Part shown: in pieces, positions 1 through 8,555 of the stretch
Numbering within the stretch: the stretch's first letter is position 1
Layout: the number at the start of each line of letters is the position of its first letter
Source of the DNA: Jonesia quinghaiensis DSM 15701
Lineage (GTDB): Bacteria; Actinomycetota; Actinomycetes; Actinomycetales; Cellulomonadaceae
Assembly (NCBI RefSeq): GCF_000423205.1
Contig: NZ_AUHN01000005.1
Location: 434,001-498,000 of the forward strand
Length of the DNA: 64,000 bases
Direction of reading: 5' to 3'
Notes under the pieces: generated by a model
Told to the model about the DNA's origin: nothing
Seen by the model: only the letters and a program-made list of their open reading frames with translations
Database searches by the model: none
Position numbers and translations under genes: made by a program

Positions 1-192
1 GTTTTACGCCAGTATGTGCTTCAAGGTCAGTCGATTCCAGGGGTGGACTTCACCGTTGCACAGGGTGAAATGAACACCGTGTCACTCAAAATGGCCATCA
101 TGGTACTGGCAGTATTGCCTATCCTAGTGGTGTACCCGTTTGTCCAAAGGCACTTCACCAAGGGAGTGATCTTCGGGGCAATCAAGGGTTGA
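1..192 (+). CDS. Sugar ABC transporter permease, C-terminal fragment
   Basis: Only the last 63 codons are present; the gene begins outside the window. The visible part reads through a hydrophobic segment (MVLAVLPILVVYPFV) and ends in HFTKGVIFGAIKG. That ending is characteristic of the inner-membrane permeases of the YtcP/LplC branch of MalG-type carbohydrate ABC importers. It would be the second permease of an importer encoded upstream, presumably feeding the glycosidases that follow. A strong hairpin lies 6 bases after the TGA stop, so it is the last gene of its operon. Family assignment rests on the tail motif only. Confidence 0.8.
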   Translation, partial: VLRQYVLQGQSIPGVDFTVAQGEMNTVSLKMAIMVLAVLPILVVYPFVQRHFTKGVIFGAIKG

Positions 193-197
193 TGACT

Positions 198-234
198 GAT
201 GCCCGCCGTAGGTGCGCGACTCGCGGCGGGCATC
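198..234 (+). terminator. Hairpin terminator after the permease gene
   Basis: An 11-bp perfect stem (GATGCCCGCCG at 198-208 pairing with CGGCGGGCATC at 224-234) with a 15-nt loop sits directly behind the permease stop codon. No long T-run follows, as is common in high-GC actinobacteria. Confidence 0.7.
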
Positions 235-316
235 ACCATGGTGAGGTGACTGCCGTGCATGGTGTCACCTTAGCCAGTACCTGGCGCGTTGAGCGCCACG
301 GGGGAGAGGGAAAGCA

Positions 317-348
317 GGGCGGGAGGTTCCGGGGGGAACCTCCCGCCC
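317..348. terminator. Strong hairpin between convergent genes
   Basis: A 14-bp perfect GC-rich stem (GGGCGGGAGGTTCC at 317-330, complement at 335-348) with a GGGG loop. It lies between the permease (plus) and the LacI gene (minus) and probably ends the minus-strand fucosidase-lacI transcript. It could act in both directions. The remainder of 235-417 shows nothing else. Confidence 0.7.
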
Positions 349-417
349 TTCCTTGTGTGGTGTGCGGGGTGCTGTTCACTCACCAGGTGACGGTGGATGA
401 ACTGCAGATCAGAGTGG

Positions 418-1470
418 TTACATCAGTCCGATTGACGCGGTGTCGCCCGAGGTGTTTTCTGCCGCGCTGTGGAGTGTTGCTGTGGTTGCTCGTTGGGTGA
501 GCTCAGCGGCGAGCAGTCGTGTTTCGGCTGGTTGTTCTGGGTCGCTGAGTCGTTGCATGGCCATGTCGACAGCGACTTTCCCAATGGCGGTGGCGGGGAT
601 TGTCACTGAGGTGAGCGGTTGTGGCTGGGACGTTGCTAGGTGTTGTGGGCAAATCGCGACCACTGAGATGTCCTCTGGGATGGCGCGCCCGGTGTCTCGC
701 AGTGCGGCGACCACGTGGGGTAGCGCTGCTTCGTTGTGGACAACCAGCCCAGTGATATCGGGGGCTTTGCGTAGCAATTCGGTGACGCTTTGGTGGGCGC
801 CAACTTCGGATGCTTCGCAGGGGATTGCTGTGAAGGTGACCCCTTTGCTGGTTGCTTCGTAGTGCGCCCCGGAGAGGGTGCGGTCCCAGAAGGAGGTGTG
901 GCGTTGCCACACGGCAGTGGGTGCTCCGAGCATCCCGATGCGGGTGTGTCCGAGGTGAGCAAGGTGGCGTATGGTGGCTGCCCCCGCCCCAAAGAAGTCG
1001 AGGTCCACGCAGGAGAGTCCGGCGTTGTCGCGGGGTAGCCCAATGAGGACTGCGGGTTGTCTCGCCGCTTTGAGGAGGGGGATACGTGGGTCGTCTTCTT
1101 CAATGTCCATGGCGATGATGGCATCCACCATTGATCCTGATGAGACCCTGTCTATCCCTGTGGCGTCTTCTTGGGTGAGGAGTAGAACGTCGTAGTTGTG
1201 GTTGCGTGCTGCGGTGACAACGCCGGTTACGAACTCCATGATGACGTTGACGTTGACCGCAACGCGCAAGGGCGCGACGAGAGCGATGACGTTGGTGCGT
1301 GATGAGGCTAGTGCTCGTGCTCCAGCATGAGGGCGATAACCGAGGTCTCGGATTGCTTTTTCAACGCGGGCCCGTGTGGGGCCCGAGATGGGGCGTTTTC
1401 CGCTCAGTACGTATGAGACAGTCGAGGTTGAAACCCCGGCTGCTTTCGCTACATCATCAATTGTGGCCAT
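418..1470 (-). CDS. LacI-family transcriptional repressor
   Basis: A 350-residue LacI/GalR regulator. The N-terminus is the helix-turn-helix and hinge (MATIDDVAKAAGVSTSTVSY, then SGKRPISGPTRARVEKA, GYRPHAGARAL). The rest is a periplasmic-binding-protein-like effector domain (for example VVHNEAALPHVVAAL and PLTSVTIPATAIGKVAVDM). The ATG at 1470 is preferred because it opens the canonical HTH. A GTG at 1497 in the same frame would add nine residues outside the family pattern. The start overlaps the end of the GH95 gene by 14 bases, so the two are co-transcribed and translationally coupled. The repressor most likely controls the GH95 and divergent GH42-GH31 genes in response to an oligosaccharide. 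The effector is not predictable from sequence. Confidence 0.93.
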   Translation of the reverse strand: MATIDDVAKAAGVSTSTVSYVLSGKRPISGPTRARVEKAIRDLGYRPHAGARALASSRTNVIALVAPLRVAVNVNVIMEFVTGVVTAARNHNYDVLLLTQEDATGIDRVSSGSMVDAIIAMDIEEDDPRIPLLKAARQPAVLIGLPRDNAGLSCVDLDFFGAGAATIRHLAHLGHTRIGMLGAPTAVWQRHTSFWDRTLSGAHYEATSKGVTFTAIPCEASEVGAHQSVTELLRKAPDITGLVVHNEAALPHVVAALRDTGRAIPEDISVVAICPQHLATSQPQPLTSVTIPATAIGKVAVDMAMQRLSDPEQPAETRLLAAELTQRATTATLHSAAENTSGDTASIGLM

Positions 1471-4003
1471 TGGTCGCTTTTCGTGGTGGTGTGGCACGCC
1501 TATGTGTCATCGCGCTGTCTCCAAGGTTAATCGTGGTGGTGGTGGTCTTTTGCAGTGTTTCACCGGTTAGTTGAACCGTTTCACCCGGTGGGATAGTGAC
1601 GGTGGTGCTGTGACCGTTGAATCGTAGGTGGCGTTGGACAGTCTTGTTGCTGGTTGCGGCGTTGGTTGCGGCAATTGTTGCGGTGTTGGTGATGGTGACG
1701 TGGTGGGGTACTGAGTTGTGCCAGGTCATGGTCAATGTCACGTGGCCGGGCAGAACTATCCCATGGATTGACCCGTCGCCCCAGGAAGCCGGCAATGCTG
1801 GCAGAAGCTCAATGTCCCCATTGTTGGTGTCAACGAGCGCTTCACACACTCCCGCCAGGAGGCCGAGATTGCCGTCAATCTGAAATGGTGGGTGAGCTGA
1901 GAGCAGTGAGGGGTAGATGCCGCCCCGGTGACCGCCGGCGTTATCTTGTGCTGGCCTGAGTGCCTGGGCGGCGAAAAATTCGACACTGTGTGTATCGCGG
2001 GCGCGGGCTCCAAGCGCGATGCGCCACGCTAACGCCCAGCCGGTGGATTCGGGGCCGCGGGCGCGCATCGACGCGAGTGCTGCGGTGACCTCGTGTGGTG
2101 CGGTGATGTGGCGTAGCGGGTACAAGCCAATCAGGTGCGACACGTGACGGTGGGTGGGCTCGGCGCTGGGGTAGTCGTGGAGCCATTCAGCGAGTTGTCC
2201 ATCCGCTGTGATCCGTGGTTCCGGCAGGTGTGAGACGAGCTTTTCCAAAGGGACTAACCAGTCGGGGATCTCGTGGAGGTCACCTTGTTCGATGAGGTGG
2301 TTAGTGGTGTGCCGGACCGCATTGGCGAGTTCTCGGAACAGGTAAATATCCATGGTGGCGGTCTGTGACACGGAGTGGGCTGTGCCGCCTACTGTGAAAC
2401 AGTGTTCAGGTGAGGTTGATGGTGAGGAAACGGTTGTCCCGTCCCGGTCTTGTAACCACCACGCTGCGAACTGGCCTGCTCCTTCGAGCGCTGGCCATAG
2501 GTCACGTAACCCCTCCGCGTCATTGCCGTGTGTGGTGTGGCGCCACGCTTCGACGGTGAGCCATATGCCACCCAGTGGCCAATACGACCAGGCGGGGTCC
2601 CCTTCGCCTGCGCCGACCGGTGTTGGGTGTCCCCACCGATCGCTGTTGTGGTGCAAAACAAACCCTGGGGCATCGTAAAGCTGTTTGGCCGCGTGAGCGC
2701 CCGGTCCGGTCGCCACGTTGATGAGCCACCGTTGCAGGTTGCCGGTGGCGCAGCCTAATCCCACGTGTGGCAGAGCCCAGTAATTCATAGGGGTGTTGAT
2801 GTTCAGTGTGTAGTTGGAACTCCATGGTGGTGGTAGTTCGGCGTTCCATAAGCCTTGCAGCGTTAAGGGGAGTGCTTGGGGGTGCCATCCGCTGATTGCG
2901 AGGTAGCGGCCCATGTGAAATTGGCGGGTTAACGCGGGTTGATTGCCGAGGTGTAGTGAGCATCGGTCGTAGAGCTCGCTGTGGGCGGTGATGTTTCGGG
3001 CGTGTAGCTCGTGTGGCGTGGGATGTTGGGCGATGCGCCGCGCGGCGTTACACAGGCCGGTGATGTCGTTTATTTCATGGGTTTCCTGCTGCCCATTCCC
3101 CTGATGGTTGTGGGCGGGTGGGGTAGTGGTGGGGTGTTGCGGGCTGCCCATGGTCACGATGATGCTGGTTTCGCCGTGTGGTGGCACCCAGAGGTGTTCG
3201 GGGCAGGTTTCGAGGGTGTCGGTTGCCGCCCAGGTGAGGGGGAGGGTGGCGCTGTGTGTCCCGTACGTGACGTGTTCGGCAGTGTTTTCGTGGGTGGGGG
3301 CAACATCGGTGGGCAGTAACAGGTCGATGTGGCGGGTTGTTGGGGTGTTGTGGTGGTGTAAGGCGTGTTTGAGCTGCGATGAGAACTCAAGGTGAATGTC
3401 CACGGGGTGGGCGCCGTTGTTGATGATTCGGTGGATTATCGCGCTTCCTTCGCCGCGTTGCGCATCTGGTGATTCTGGGTGGGGCAGATGCGCGGGTGCA
3501 GGGTAGGAGTCGGCTCGCTGAACCCACGTGGTGTGGATGATGGTGTCGTGTGCTGCGGTGGTGTATTGCGCGGTTGCTGTTGCGGTGGCGAAGTCGAGGT
3601 GCCGGGTGGCGAAGGTGAGGGGCGCATCACCGGTGACACCGGTGATGCGCAGAGCACCAAGCGGTAAAAACGCTTGGCTGTGTGTTGTTTGTGTGGTGGT
3701 CAGTAGCGTTTCAGCACCCTCGTAGTCTTCAACGTCTAGTGCGCTGCGGACATCGTGAAGCCAGGCGGGGTTGTGTGCTGCGGGTGGCAGGGAGTATGCG
3801 CTGTGCGGCTCGCCGGACCACGCTGCATGATGGTTGAGGTCAAGGGAAATGCGGTGGAGTGCAGCATTTTCCATGACCCCAATAATTCCGTTTCCAAGGG
3901 GAAGCGCTTCGACCCATTGTTTGCACGGGGAATCTAGGGTTAGTGCATGCGGATGGCAGGCGTTTGTGTCAAGGTGATTTTTCGTTGCTCTGTTGCCGTT
4001 CAT
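1457..4003 (-). CDS. GH95-family alpha-L-fucosidase (or alpha-L-galactosidase)
   Basis: An 848-residue enzyme without a signal peptide, so it acts on imported oligosaccharides. GH95 hallmarks are visible in order: an N-terminal beta-domain motif WVEALPLGNG with HHAAWSGEP; the (alpha/alpha)6 barrel segment NINTPMNYW near residue 400, whose asparagines activate the base in characterised members; TSPSTSPEH near 530, holding the probable general acid Glu; and FQIDGNLGLLAG near 708, holding the probable base Asp. The family removes alpha-1,2-linked L-fucose (or L-galactose) by inversion, as found on xyloglucan side chains. The ATG at 4003 is chosen; a TTG at 4039 would add 12 unsupported residues. 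The gene overlaps the downstream lacI. The C-terminal part is Thr-rich. Confidence 0.9.
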   Translation of the reverse strand: MNGNRATKNHLDTNACHPHALTLDSPCKQWVEALPLGNGIIGVMENAALHRISLDLNHHAAWSGEPHSAYSLPPAAHNPAWLHDVRSALDVEDYEGAETLLTTTQTTHSQAFLPLGALRITGVTGDAPLTFATRHLDFATATATAQYTTAAHDTIIHTTWVQRADSYPAPAHLPHPESPDAQRGEGSAIIHRIINNGAHPVDIHLEFSSQLKHALHHHNTPTTRHIDLLLPTDVAPTHENTAEHVTYGTHSATLPLTWAATDTLETCPEHLWVPPHGETSIIVTMGSPQHPTTTPPAHNHQGNGQQETHEINDITGLCNAARRIAQHPTPHELHARNITAHSELYDRCSLHLGNQPALTRQFHMGRYLAISGWHPQALPLTLQGLWNAELPPPWSSNYTLNINTPMNYWALPHVGLGCATGNLQRWLINVATGPGAHAAKQLYDAPGFVLHHNSDRWGHPTPVGAGEGDPAWSYWPLGGIWLTVEAWRHTTHGNDAEGLRDLWPALEGAGQFAAWWLQDRDGTTVSSPSTSPEHCFTVGGTAHSVSQTATMDIYLFRELANAVRHTTNHLIEQGDLHEIPDWLVPLEKLVSHLPEPRITADGQLAEWLHDYPSAEPTHRHVSHLIGLYPLRHITAPHEVTAALASMRARGPESTGWALAWRIALGARARDTHSVEFFAAQALRPAQDNAGGHRGGIYPSLLSAHPPFQIDGNLGLLAGVCEALVDTNNGDIELLPALPASWGDGSIHGIVLPGHVTLTMTWHNSVPHHVTITNTATIAATNAATSNKTVQRHLRFNGHSTTVTIPPGETVQLTGETLQKTTTTTINLGDSAMTHRRATPPRKATNGHN
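1572..1583. promoter_or_regulatory. Candidate LacI operator inside the end of the GH95 gene
   Basis: TGAACCGTTTCA is a near-perfect palindrome of the form GAAnCGnTTC centred on CG, typical for LacI-family operators. It lies about 100 bases upstream of the lacI start and could autoregulate that gene or act as a roadblock. The call is by pattern only. Confidence 0.35.
3901..3910. promoter_or_regulatory. Candidate auxiliary LacI operator in the 5' part of the GH95 gene
   Basis: GAAGCGCTTC is a perfect 10-bp palindrome matching GAAnCGnTTC, about 100 bases inside the GH95 coding region and about 190 bases from the site at 4097. This spacing would suit looping with the main operator. It could be chance. 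Confidence 0.3.
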
Positions 4004-4071
4004 GGCACCTATCCAGAAGGTTGTACGGGCAATACACAAACCAAAGTGTGACGGTGTGAGGTGTTCAAAAA

Positions 4072-4108
4072 ATCGTCATCATCGACGATAGATTGTTGAA
4101 CCGCTTCG
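4072..4108. promoter_or_regulatory. Divergent operator region between GH95 and GH42 genes
   Basis: The region between the divergent genes holds two dyads. One is ATCGTC-ATCATC-GACGAT at 4072-4089. The other is a LacI-type element TGAACCGCTTCG at 4097-4108 (GAAnCGnTTC core). The position is right for the LacI protein encoded at 418-1470 to control both directions. No clear -35/-10 pair was identified. Confidence 0.5.
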
Positions 4109-4186
4109 ATGATATCGTGGAGTCAGCCGCAGGGGAAGCACACCAATTTTTCCTCGCCCACACGCTGATAGACCCAAGGAGCAACG

Positions 4187-6247
4187 GTGCACCGAACGGG
4201 ACAGCCCCTTCTCACCCACCGCATCGCCTATGGCGGTGACTACAACCCAGAACAATGGTCCCCAGACATCTGGCGGGAAGACATCGAGTTGATGACCCAC
4301 GCTGGCGTCAACCTCGTCACCCTCGGAGTGTTCAGTTGGGCATGCCTCGAACCACGCCCAGGGGAATACGACTTCGCATGGTTAGACGAAGTCATGAACC
4401 TCCTGCACGCCGCAGGTATCTGCGTTGACCTCGCCACTCCCACCGCATCACCACCGCCCTGGATGGGACGACTACACCCTGACACCTTGGCGCGCAACGC
4501 CGACGGAACCACCATGCACTGGGGGTCGCGCAACCACTTCTCACCAGCATCGCAAACCTACCGGGACCACAGCGAACGCATCGTTACTCGCCTTGTTGAA
4601 CGCTACGCAGGGCACCCTGCAGTAGTCATGTGGCACGTGGGCAACGAATACGGGCAAATGTGCTACTCCGATGAGTCAGCTGAACGGTTCCGAGCATGGC
4701 TGGTGAAGCGCTACGGCACGCTGGAGGCAATTAACGAAGCATGGGGAACAGCTTTTTGGTCACAGCGGTACTCCACCATTGATGAGATCATTCCGCCGCG
4801 AACTGCGCCGTACTTAATTAACCCAGGTTTGAACCTTGATTTCCGGCGCTACAGCTCTGACCTGATGTTGGAATGTTTCTTGGAACAACGCGACATCATT
4901 CGCCAAGCTGACCCGCAGGCGGTTGTGACCACGAACTTTATGGGGTTTTTTGCCCCCGTGAACTATCAGCACTGGGCACCGCACCTCGACGTTATTGCTG
5001 ATGACATCTACCCCGATCCCAGTGATCCTGACTCCTGGCACACCACGGCGATGACTCACACGCTGATGCGTTCCCTGGCTCGCGGTAAACCGTGGATGAT
5101 CATGGAGCAAGCTATCACCGCAGTGAATTGGCGTGCGCACAACGTCCCAAAGCCGTTGCATCAAACGCGCCGAGAAACCCTGTCTGCTATTGCGCGTGGC
5201 GCACGGGGCGTGTGTTTCTTCCAATGGCGGGCGTCAACGGCTGGTTCGGAACGTTTCCACTCGGCGATGGTGCCTCACCAAGGCCCAACAAGCGCCACCC
5301 ACCAGGCAATACGAGCACTCGGCAGTGAGCTGGACACCCTCAGTACGGTCTTAGAGAACGCTGCACCGTTGGCAACACCTCAGCGGGTAGCGCTGGTTTT
5401 CGATTGGGAAAGCTGGTGGGCAACCCAAGAACCAGCACTTCCCACTAACCGGCTTGATGCCCGAGACATTTTGGCTGACTGGCACACCGCACTGCTGCGT
5501 TTGGGCGTCACCTCAGACATCGTTGCGCCCACTGACCCACTCGGTGAGTACGCTGCCGTGGTCGTACCTAACCTGTACCAGGCTTCCCCTCAAGCGCTTG
5601 CAAACCTGCGTGACTGTGTTGAACGCAGTGACCACCTTGTTCCGCTGATTGTGGGGCCATTTACTGCGGTTGCTGACCACCATGGGCACATTCACCGCGG
5701 TGGTTTCCCTGTCCCCTTAGCTGACCTCACAGGCACTCACGGTAACGACTGGGTTCCATTGGAAGCTGGGGTGAACATCGACATGGCAGGCGCCCAGTAT
5801 GCAGTAGCGGACTTCGCTGAACACATCACCGTGACCAGCGACCTCACCACCACAATCGCCCACTTTACTGATGATGCACCCCATGATCTTGCGGGGCATC
5901 CAGCCATCACCCACAACGCCGGCACCAACACCTGGTACTGCGCGGCACGCCTCTCGCCCGATGCGCTGACCCACCTGCTTAGAGCCGCACTGCCCTCCAG
6001 TACCCGGCTACCCGCTGAACCGCCACACGGTGTTGATGTTGTCAGTGCTCCCACGCATCTGGCCGTGATCAACCACACCAACGAGCATCAGCGCATCGCG
6101 CTCGCAGACATCACCACAGACCAGCAGAACCTTTTTTGCGCCATGACCGGCGCCCCAGTGGAGGACAGCCTCACGCTCCCTCCATATGACGCAACGATAC
6201 TCGTCGCTGCACCCGCAGTGAGCGAGACCAAGGAGCTCAACGCATGA
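4187..6247 (+). CDS. GH42 beta-galactosidase
   Basis: A 686-residue family 42 glycosidase with no signal peptide, so cytoplasmic. The N-terminus GGDYNPEQWSPDIWREDI is the family signature. The TIM-barrel acid/base Glu lies in WHVGNEYG (about residue 153) and the nucleophile Glu in MIMEQA (about 307). A trimerisation-like domain and a beta-domain follow. The start is GTG 4187, set by an AAGGAG at 4175-4180. It releases terminal beta-galactose from imported oligosaccharides. Its stop overlaps the next ATG (ATGA), so it is coupled to the alpha-xylosidase, which suggests removal of Gal and then Xyl from xyloglucan side chains. Confidence 0.95.
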   Translation: MHRTGQPLLTHRIAYGGDYNPEQWSPDIWREDIELMTHAGVNLVTLGVFSWACLEPRPGEYDFAWLDEVMNLLHAAGICVDLATPTASPPPWMGRLHPDTLARNADGTTMHWGSRNHFSPASQTYRDHSERIVTRLVERYAGHPAVVMWHVGNEYGQMCYSDESAERFRAWLVKRYGTLEAINEAWGTAFWSQRYSTIDEIIPPRTAPYLINPGLNLDFRRYSSDLMLECFLEQRDIIRQADPQAVVTTNFMGFFAPVNYQHWAPHLDVIADDIYPDPSDPDSWHTTAMTHTLMRSLARGKPWMIMEQAITAVNWRAHNVPKPLHQTRRETLSAIARGARGVCFFQWRASTAGSERFHSAMVPHQGPTSATHQAIRALGSELDTLSTVLENAAPLATPQRVALVFDWESWWATQEPALPTNRLDARDILADWHTALLRLGVTSDIVAPTDPLGEYAAVVVPNLYQASPQALANLRDCVERSDHLVPLIVGPFTAVADHHGHIHRGGFPVPLADLTGTHGNDWVPLEAGVNIDMAGAQYAVADFAEHITVTSDLTTTIAHFTDDAPHDLAGHPAITHNAGTNTWYCAARLSPDALTHLLRAALPSSTRLPAEPPHGVDVVSAPTHLAVINHTNEHQRIALADITTDQQNLFCAMTGAPVEDSLTLPPYDATILVAAPAVSETKELNA

Positions 6248-8526
6248 AATTCTCCAATGGATACTGGCTCGTCCAAGACGGCTACACCATCCTGCGCCCC
6301 AAAGACATCGACGCGGTCGAAGAGCGCGACGGTGCGCTCGCGGTCTATGCGCCGACTGCGCCGATCACCACGAGGGGTGACACGCTTAATCGGCCGCTGA
6401 TTTCGATGACCTATACCGCCCCATTGGAGGATGTCATTGGGGTGCGGGTGGAGCATCACCGTGGGCGGCGCGACCCAGGGCCGCATTTTGCGGTGCATCA
6501 TGACGCTACTCAACCCAAGATTTCTGTTCCTATTCGGGATAGTGGGCAGCCTGCCACGATTACTTCTGGCCGGTTAACGGCAGCGATTTCCACCGATGGC
6601 CCCTGGCATGTTGATTTCACGGGTGAGGGCCGGCATTTAACCTCCTCGATGGACCGTTCAGTGGGTGTGGTGTCTCATACCGATGGCGCTAAGTATGTGT
6701 ATGAGCAGCTGACCATGGGGGTTGCGGAGAACATCTTTGGCCTGGGTGAACGCTTTGGTGCGTTCATTAAAAACGGTCAGGTTGTTGATGTGTGGAATGA
6801 GGACGGTGGAACAGCCTCAGAACAGGCGTATAAAAACGTCCCATTTTACGTCTCGGATGCCGGGTACGGGGTTTTCGTTGATCACCCAGAGAAGGTGTCG
6901 TTCGAGATTGGATCTGAGGTTGTTTCTCGCACCCAGTTCTCGGTGCCAGGCGATCACTTGCAGTACTACATCATTTACGGGGCGACCCCCAAGGAAATTT
7001 TGACCCGCTACACCGAACTGACCGGGCGCCCAGCGGCTGTGCCGGCGTGGTCATACGGGACATGGTTGTCGACCTCATTCACCACTGAGTATGACGAAGG
7101 CACCGTCATGTCGTTTATCGACGGCATGATTGACCGTGACCTTCCGTTGTCAGTGTTCCACTTTGACTGTTTCTGGATGCGCGGCTTCCACTGGTCAGAT
7201 TTCATCTGGCACCCTGAGACCTTCCCTGACCCTCAGGGTATGTTGGATCGTATTAAAGCCAAGGGGCTGAAAGTGTGTGTATGGATCAACCCGTACATTG
7301 CCCAACGGTCATATTTGTTTGATGAAGGTATGGAGCGCGGCTATTTTGTGACTGAACCTGATGGTTCAGTGTGGCAGTGGGACATGTGGCAAGCCGGTAT
7401 GGCGCTTGTTGATTTCACAAACCCTGAAGCTACCGCGTGGTACACCTCAAAACTACAAGCTTTGCTTGACATGGGTGTTGATGCGTTTAAGACAGACTTT
7501 GGTGAGCGCATCCCCACCGATGTGGTGTGGCATGACGGTTCAGACCCGCAACGCATGCACAACTACTACACCTACCTGTTCAACCAGTGCGTGTTTGAGC
7601 TGCTGGAAAAGGAACGCGGGCAGGGGGAGGCAGTTCTCTTTGGCCGCTCAGCAACTGTTGGTTCCCAGCAGTTCCCTGTGCACTGGGGTGGTGACTGTGA
7701 ATCGACGTTTGTGGCGATGGCAGAGTCGTTGCGTGGCGGGTTGTCGTTGTCCATGGGCGGGTTTGGGTACTGGAGCCATGACATTGGTGGTTTTGAGGGC
7801 GTCCCTGATGCGGCGGTGTTTAAACGCTGGGTTGCGTTTGGGTTTATGTCGTCACATTCGAGGTTCCACGGGTCAAACTCATACCGTGTCCCATGGGTCT
7901 TTGATGACGAGGCAGTTGAGGTCACCCGGCTGTTCTCGAACCTGAAAATGTCCCTCATGCCATACCTCGGGCGGTTGGGGGCAGAAGCCGCCGGCCAAGG
8001 TATCCCCGTCATGCGCCCGATGCTCTTAGAGTTCCCGCACGACCGCACAGCCCGGTCATTGGGTACCCAATACATGTTGGGTGACAACCTTCTTGTTGCT
8101 CCAGTGTTCTCAGCGACAACAGCGGAGTTTTATGTGCCGCAGGGCACGTGGACGTCAGTGCTGACGGGGGAGAAGTTCACTGGACCGCTCTGGGTGACCC
8201 GTGATTATGGTTTTGATGACATGCCTATTTTGGCTCGCCCCGGCGCTGTCATTCCGGTGGGGAGTGATCACACCCGCCCCGACTATGACTGGGCGCATGG
8301 GGTAACTCTGCGCGCCTACGAGCTAGCCGATGGAGACAGTGTCACTGTCGCCATCCCGTCTAACGACCCTGCCTATGAGGCGGCGCAGTTCCAGGTGGAG
8401 CGCATCGGCGATGTTGTGCGTGCGCAGCGCACTGCGGGAACCGGGCCGTGGGCGCTTGAGGTCGCGGGCGGTGGGGTCAGTGAAAAAACCCACAACGACA
8501 ACGTCTCGGTGTCACTGAATCAGTGA
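6244..8526 (+). CDS. yicI: GH31 alpha-xylosidase, YicI type
   Basis: A 760-residue GH31 enzyme very close in layout to YicI-type alpha-xylosidases. The nucleophile Asp is in FKTDFGERIP (about 418) and the acid/base Asp in HWGGDCES (about 484), positions almost equal to those of the E. coli enzyme. Other family blocks are GYWSHDIGGFEG, SHSRFHGSNSYRVPW and YMLGDNLLVAPVFS. It cleaves alpha-1,6-xylose from xyloglucan oligosaccharides (isoprimeverose type) in the cytoplasm. The ATG is fused to the GH42 stop (ATGA). The stop codon lies in the loop of the terminator hairpin, ending the two-gene operon. Confidence 0.95.
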   Translation: MKFSNGYWLVQDGYTILRPKDIDAVEERDGALAVYAPTAPITTRGDTLNRPLISMTYTAPLEDVIGVRVEHHRGRRDPGPHFAVHHDATQPKISVPIRDSGQPATITSGRLTAAISTDGPWHVDFTGEGRHLTSSMDRSVGVVSHTDGAKYVYEQLTMGVAENIFGLGERFGAFIKNGQVVDVWNEDGGTASEQAYKNVPFYVSDAGYGVFVDHPEKVSFEIGSEVVSRTQFSVPGDHLQYYIIYGATPKEILTRYTELTGRPAAVPAWSYGTWLSTSFTTEYDEGTVMSFIDGMIDRDLPLSVFHFDCFWMRGFHWSDFIWHPETFPDPQGMLDRIKAKGLKVCVWINPYIAQRSYLFDEGMERGYFVTEPDGSVWQWDMWQAGMALVDFTNPEATAWYTSKLQALLDMGVDAFKTDFGERIPTDVVWHDGSDPQRMHNYYTYLFNQCVFELLEKERGQGEAVLFGRSATVGSQQFPVHWGGDCESTFVAMAESLRGGLSLSMGGFGYWSHDIGGFEGVPDAAVFKRWVAFGFMSSHSRFHGSNSYRVPWVFDDEAVEVTRLFSNLKMSLMPYLGRLGAEAAGQGIPVMRPMLLEFPHDRTARSLGTQYMLGDNLLVAPVFSATTAEFYVPQGTWTSVLTGEKFTGPLWVTRDYGFDDMPILARPGAVIPVGSDHTRPDYDWAHGVTLRAYELADGDSVTVAIPSNDPAYEAAQFQVERIGDVVRAQRTAGTGPWALEVAGGGVSEKTHNDNVSVSLNQ

Positions 8527-8536
8527 CACCGAGACG
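8502..8536. terminator. Terminator overlapping the end of the alpha-xylosidase gene
   Basis: A 16-bp perfect stem (CGTCTCGGTGTCACTG at 8502-8517 and its complement at 8521-8536) with a 3-nt loop. It starts inside the last codons of the GH31 gene and separates that gene from the convergent epimerase gene, so it probably works in both directions. Confidence 0.8.
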
Positions 8537-8555
8537 CAGGTGAGGTGAGAGTCGG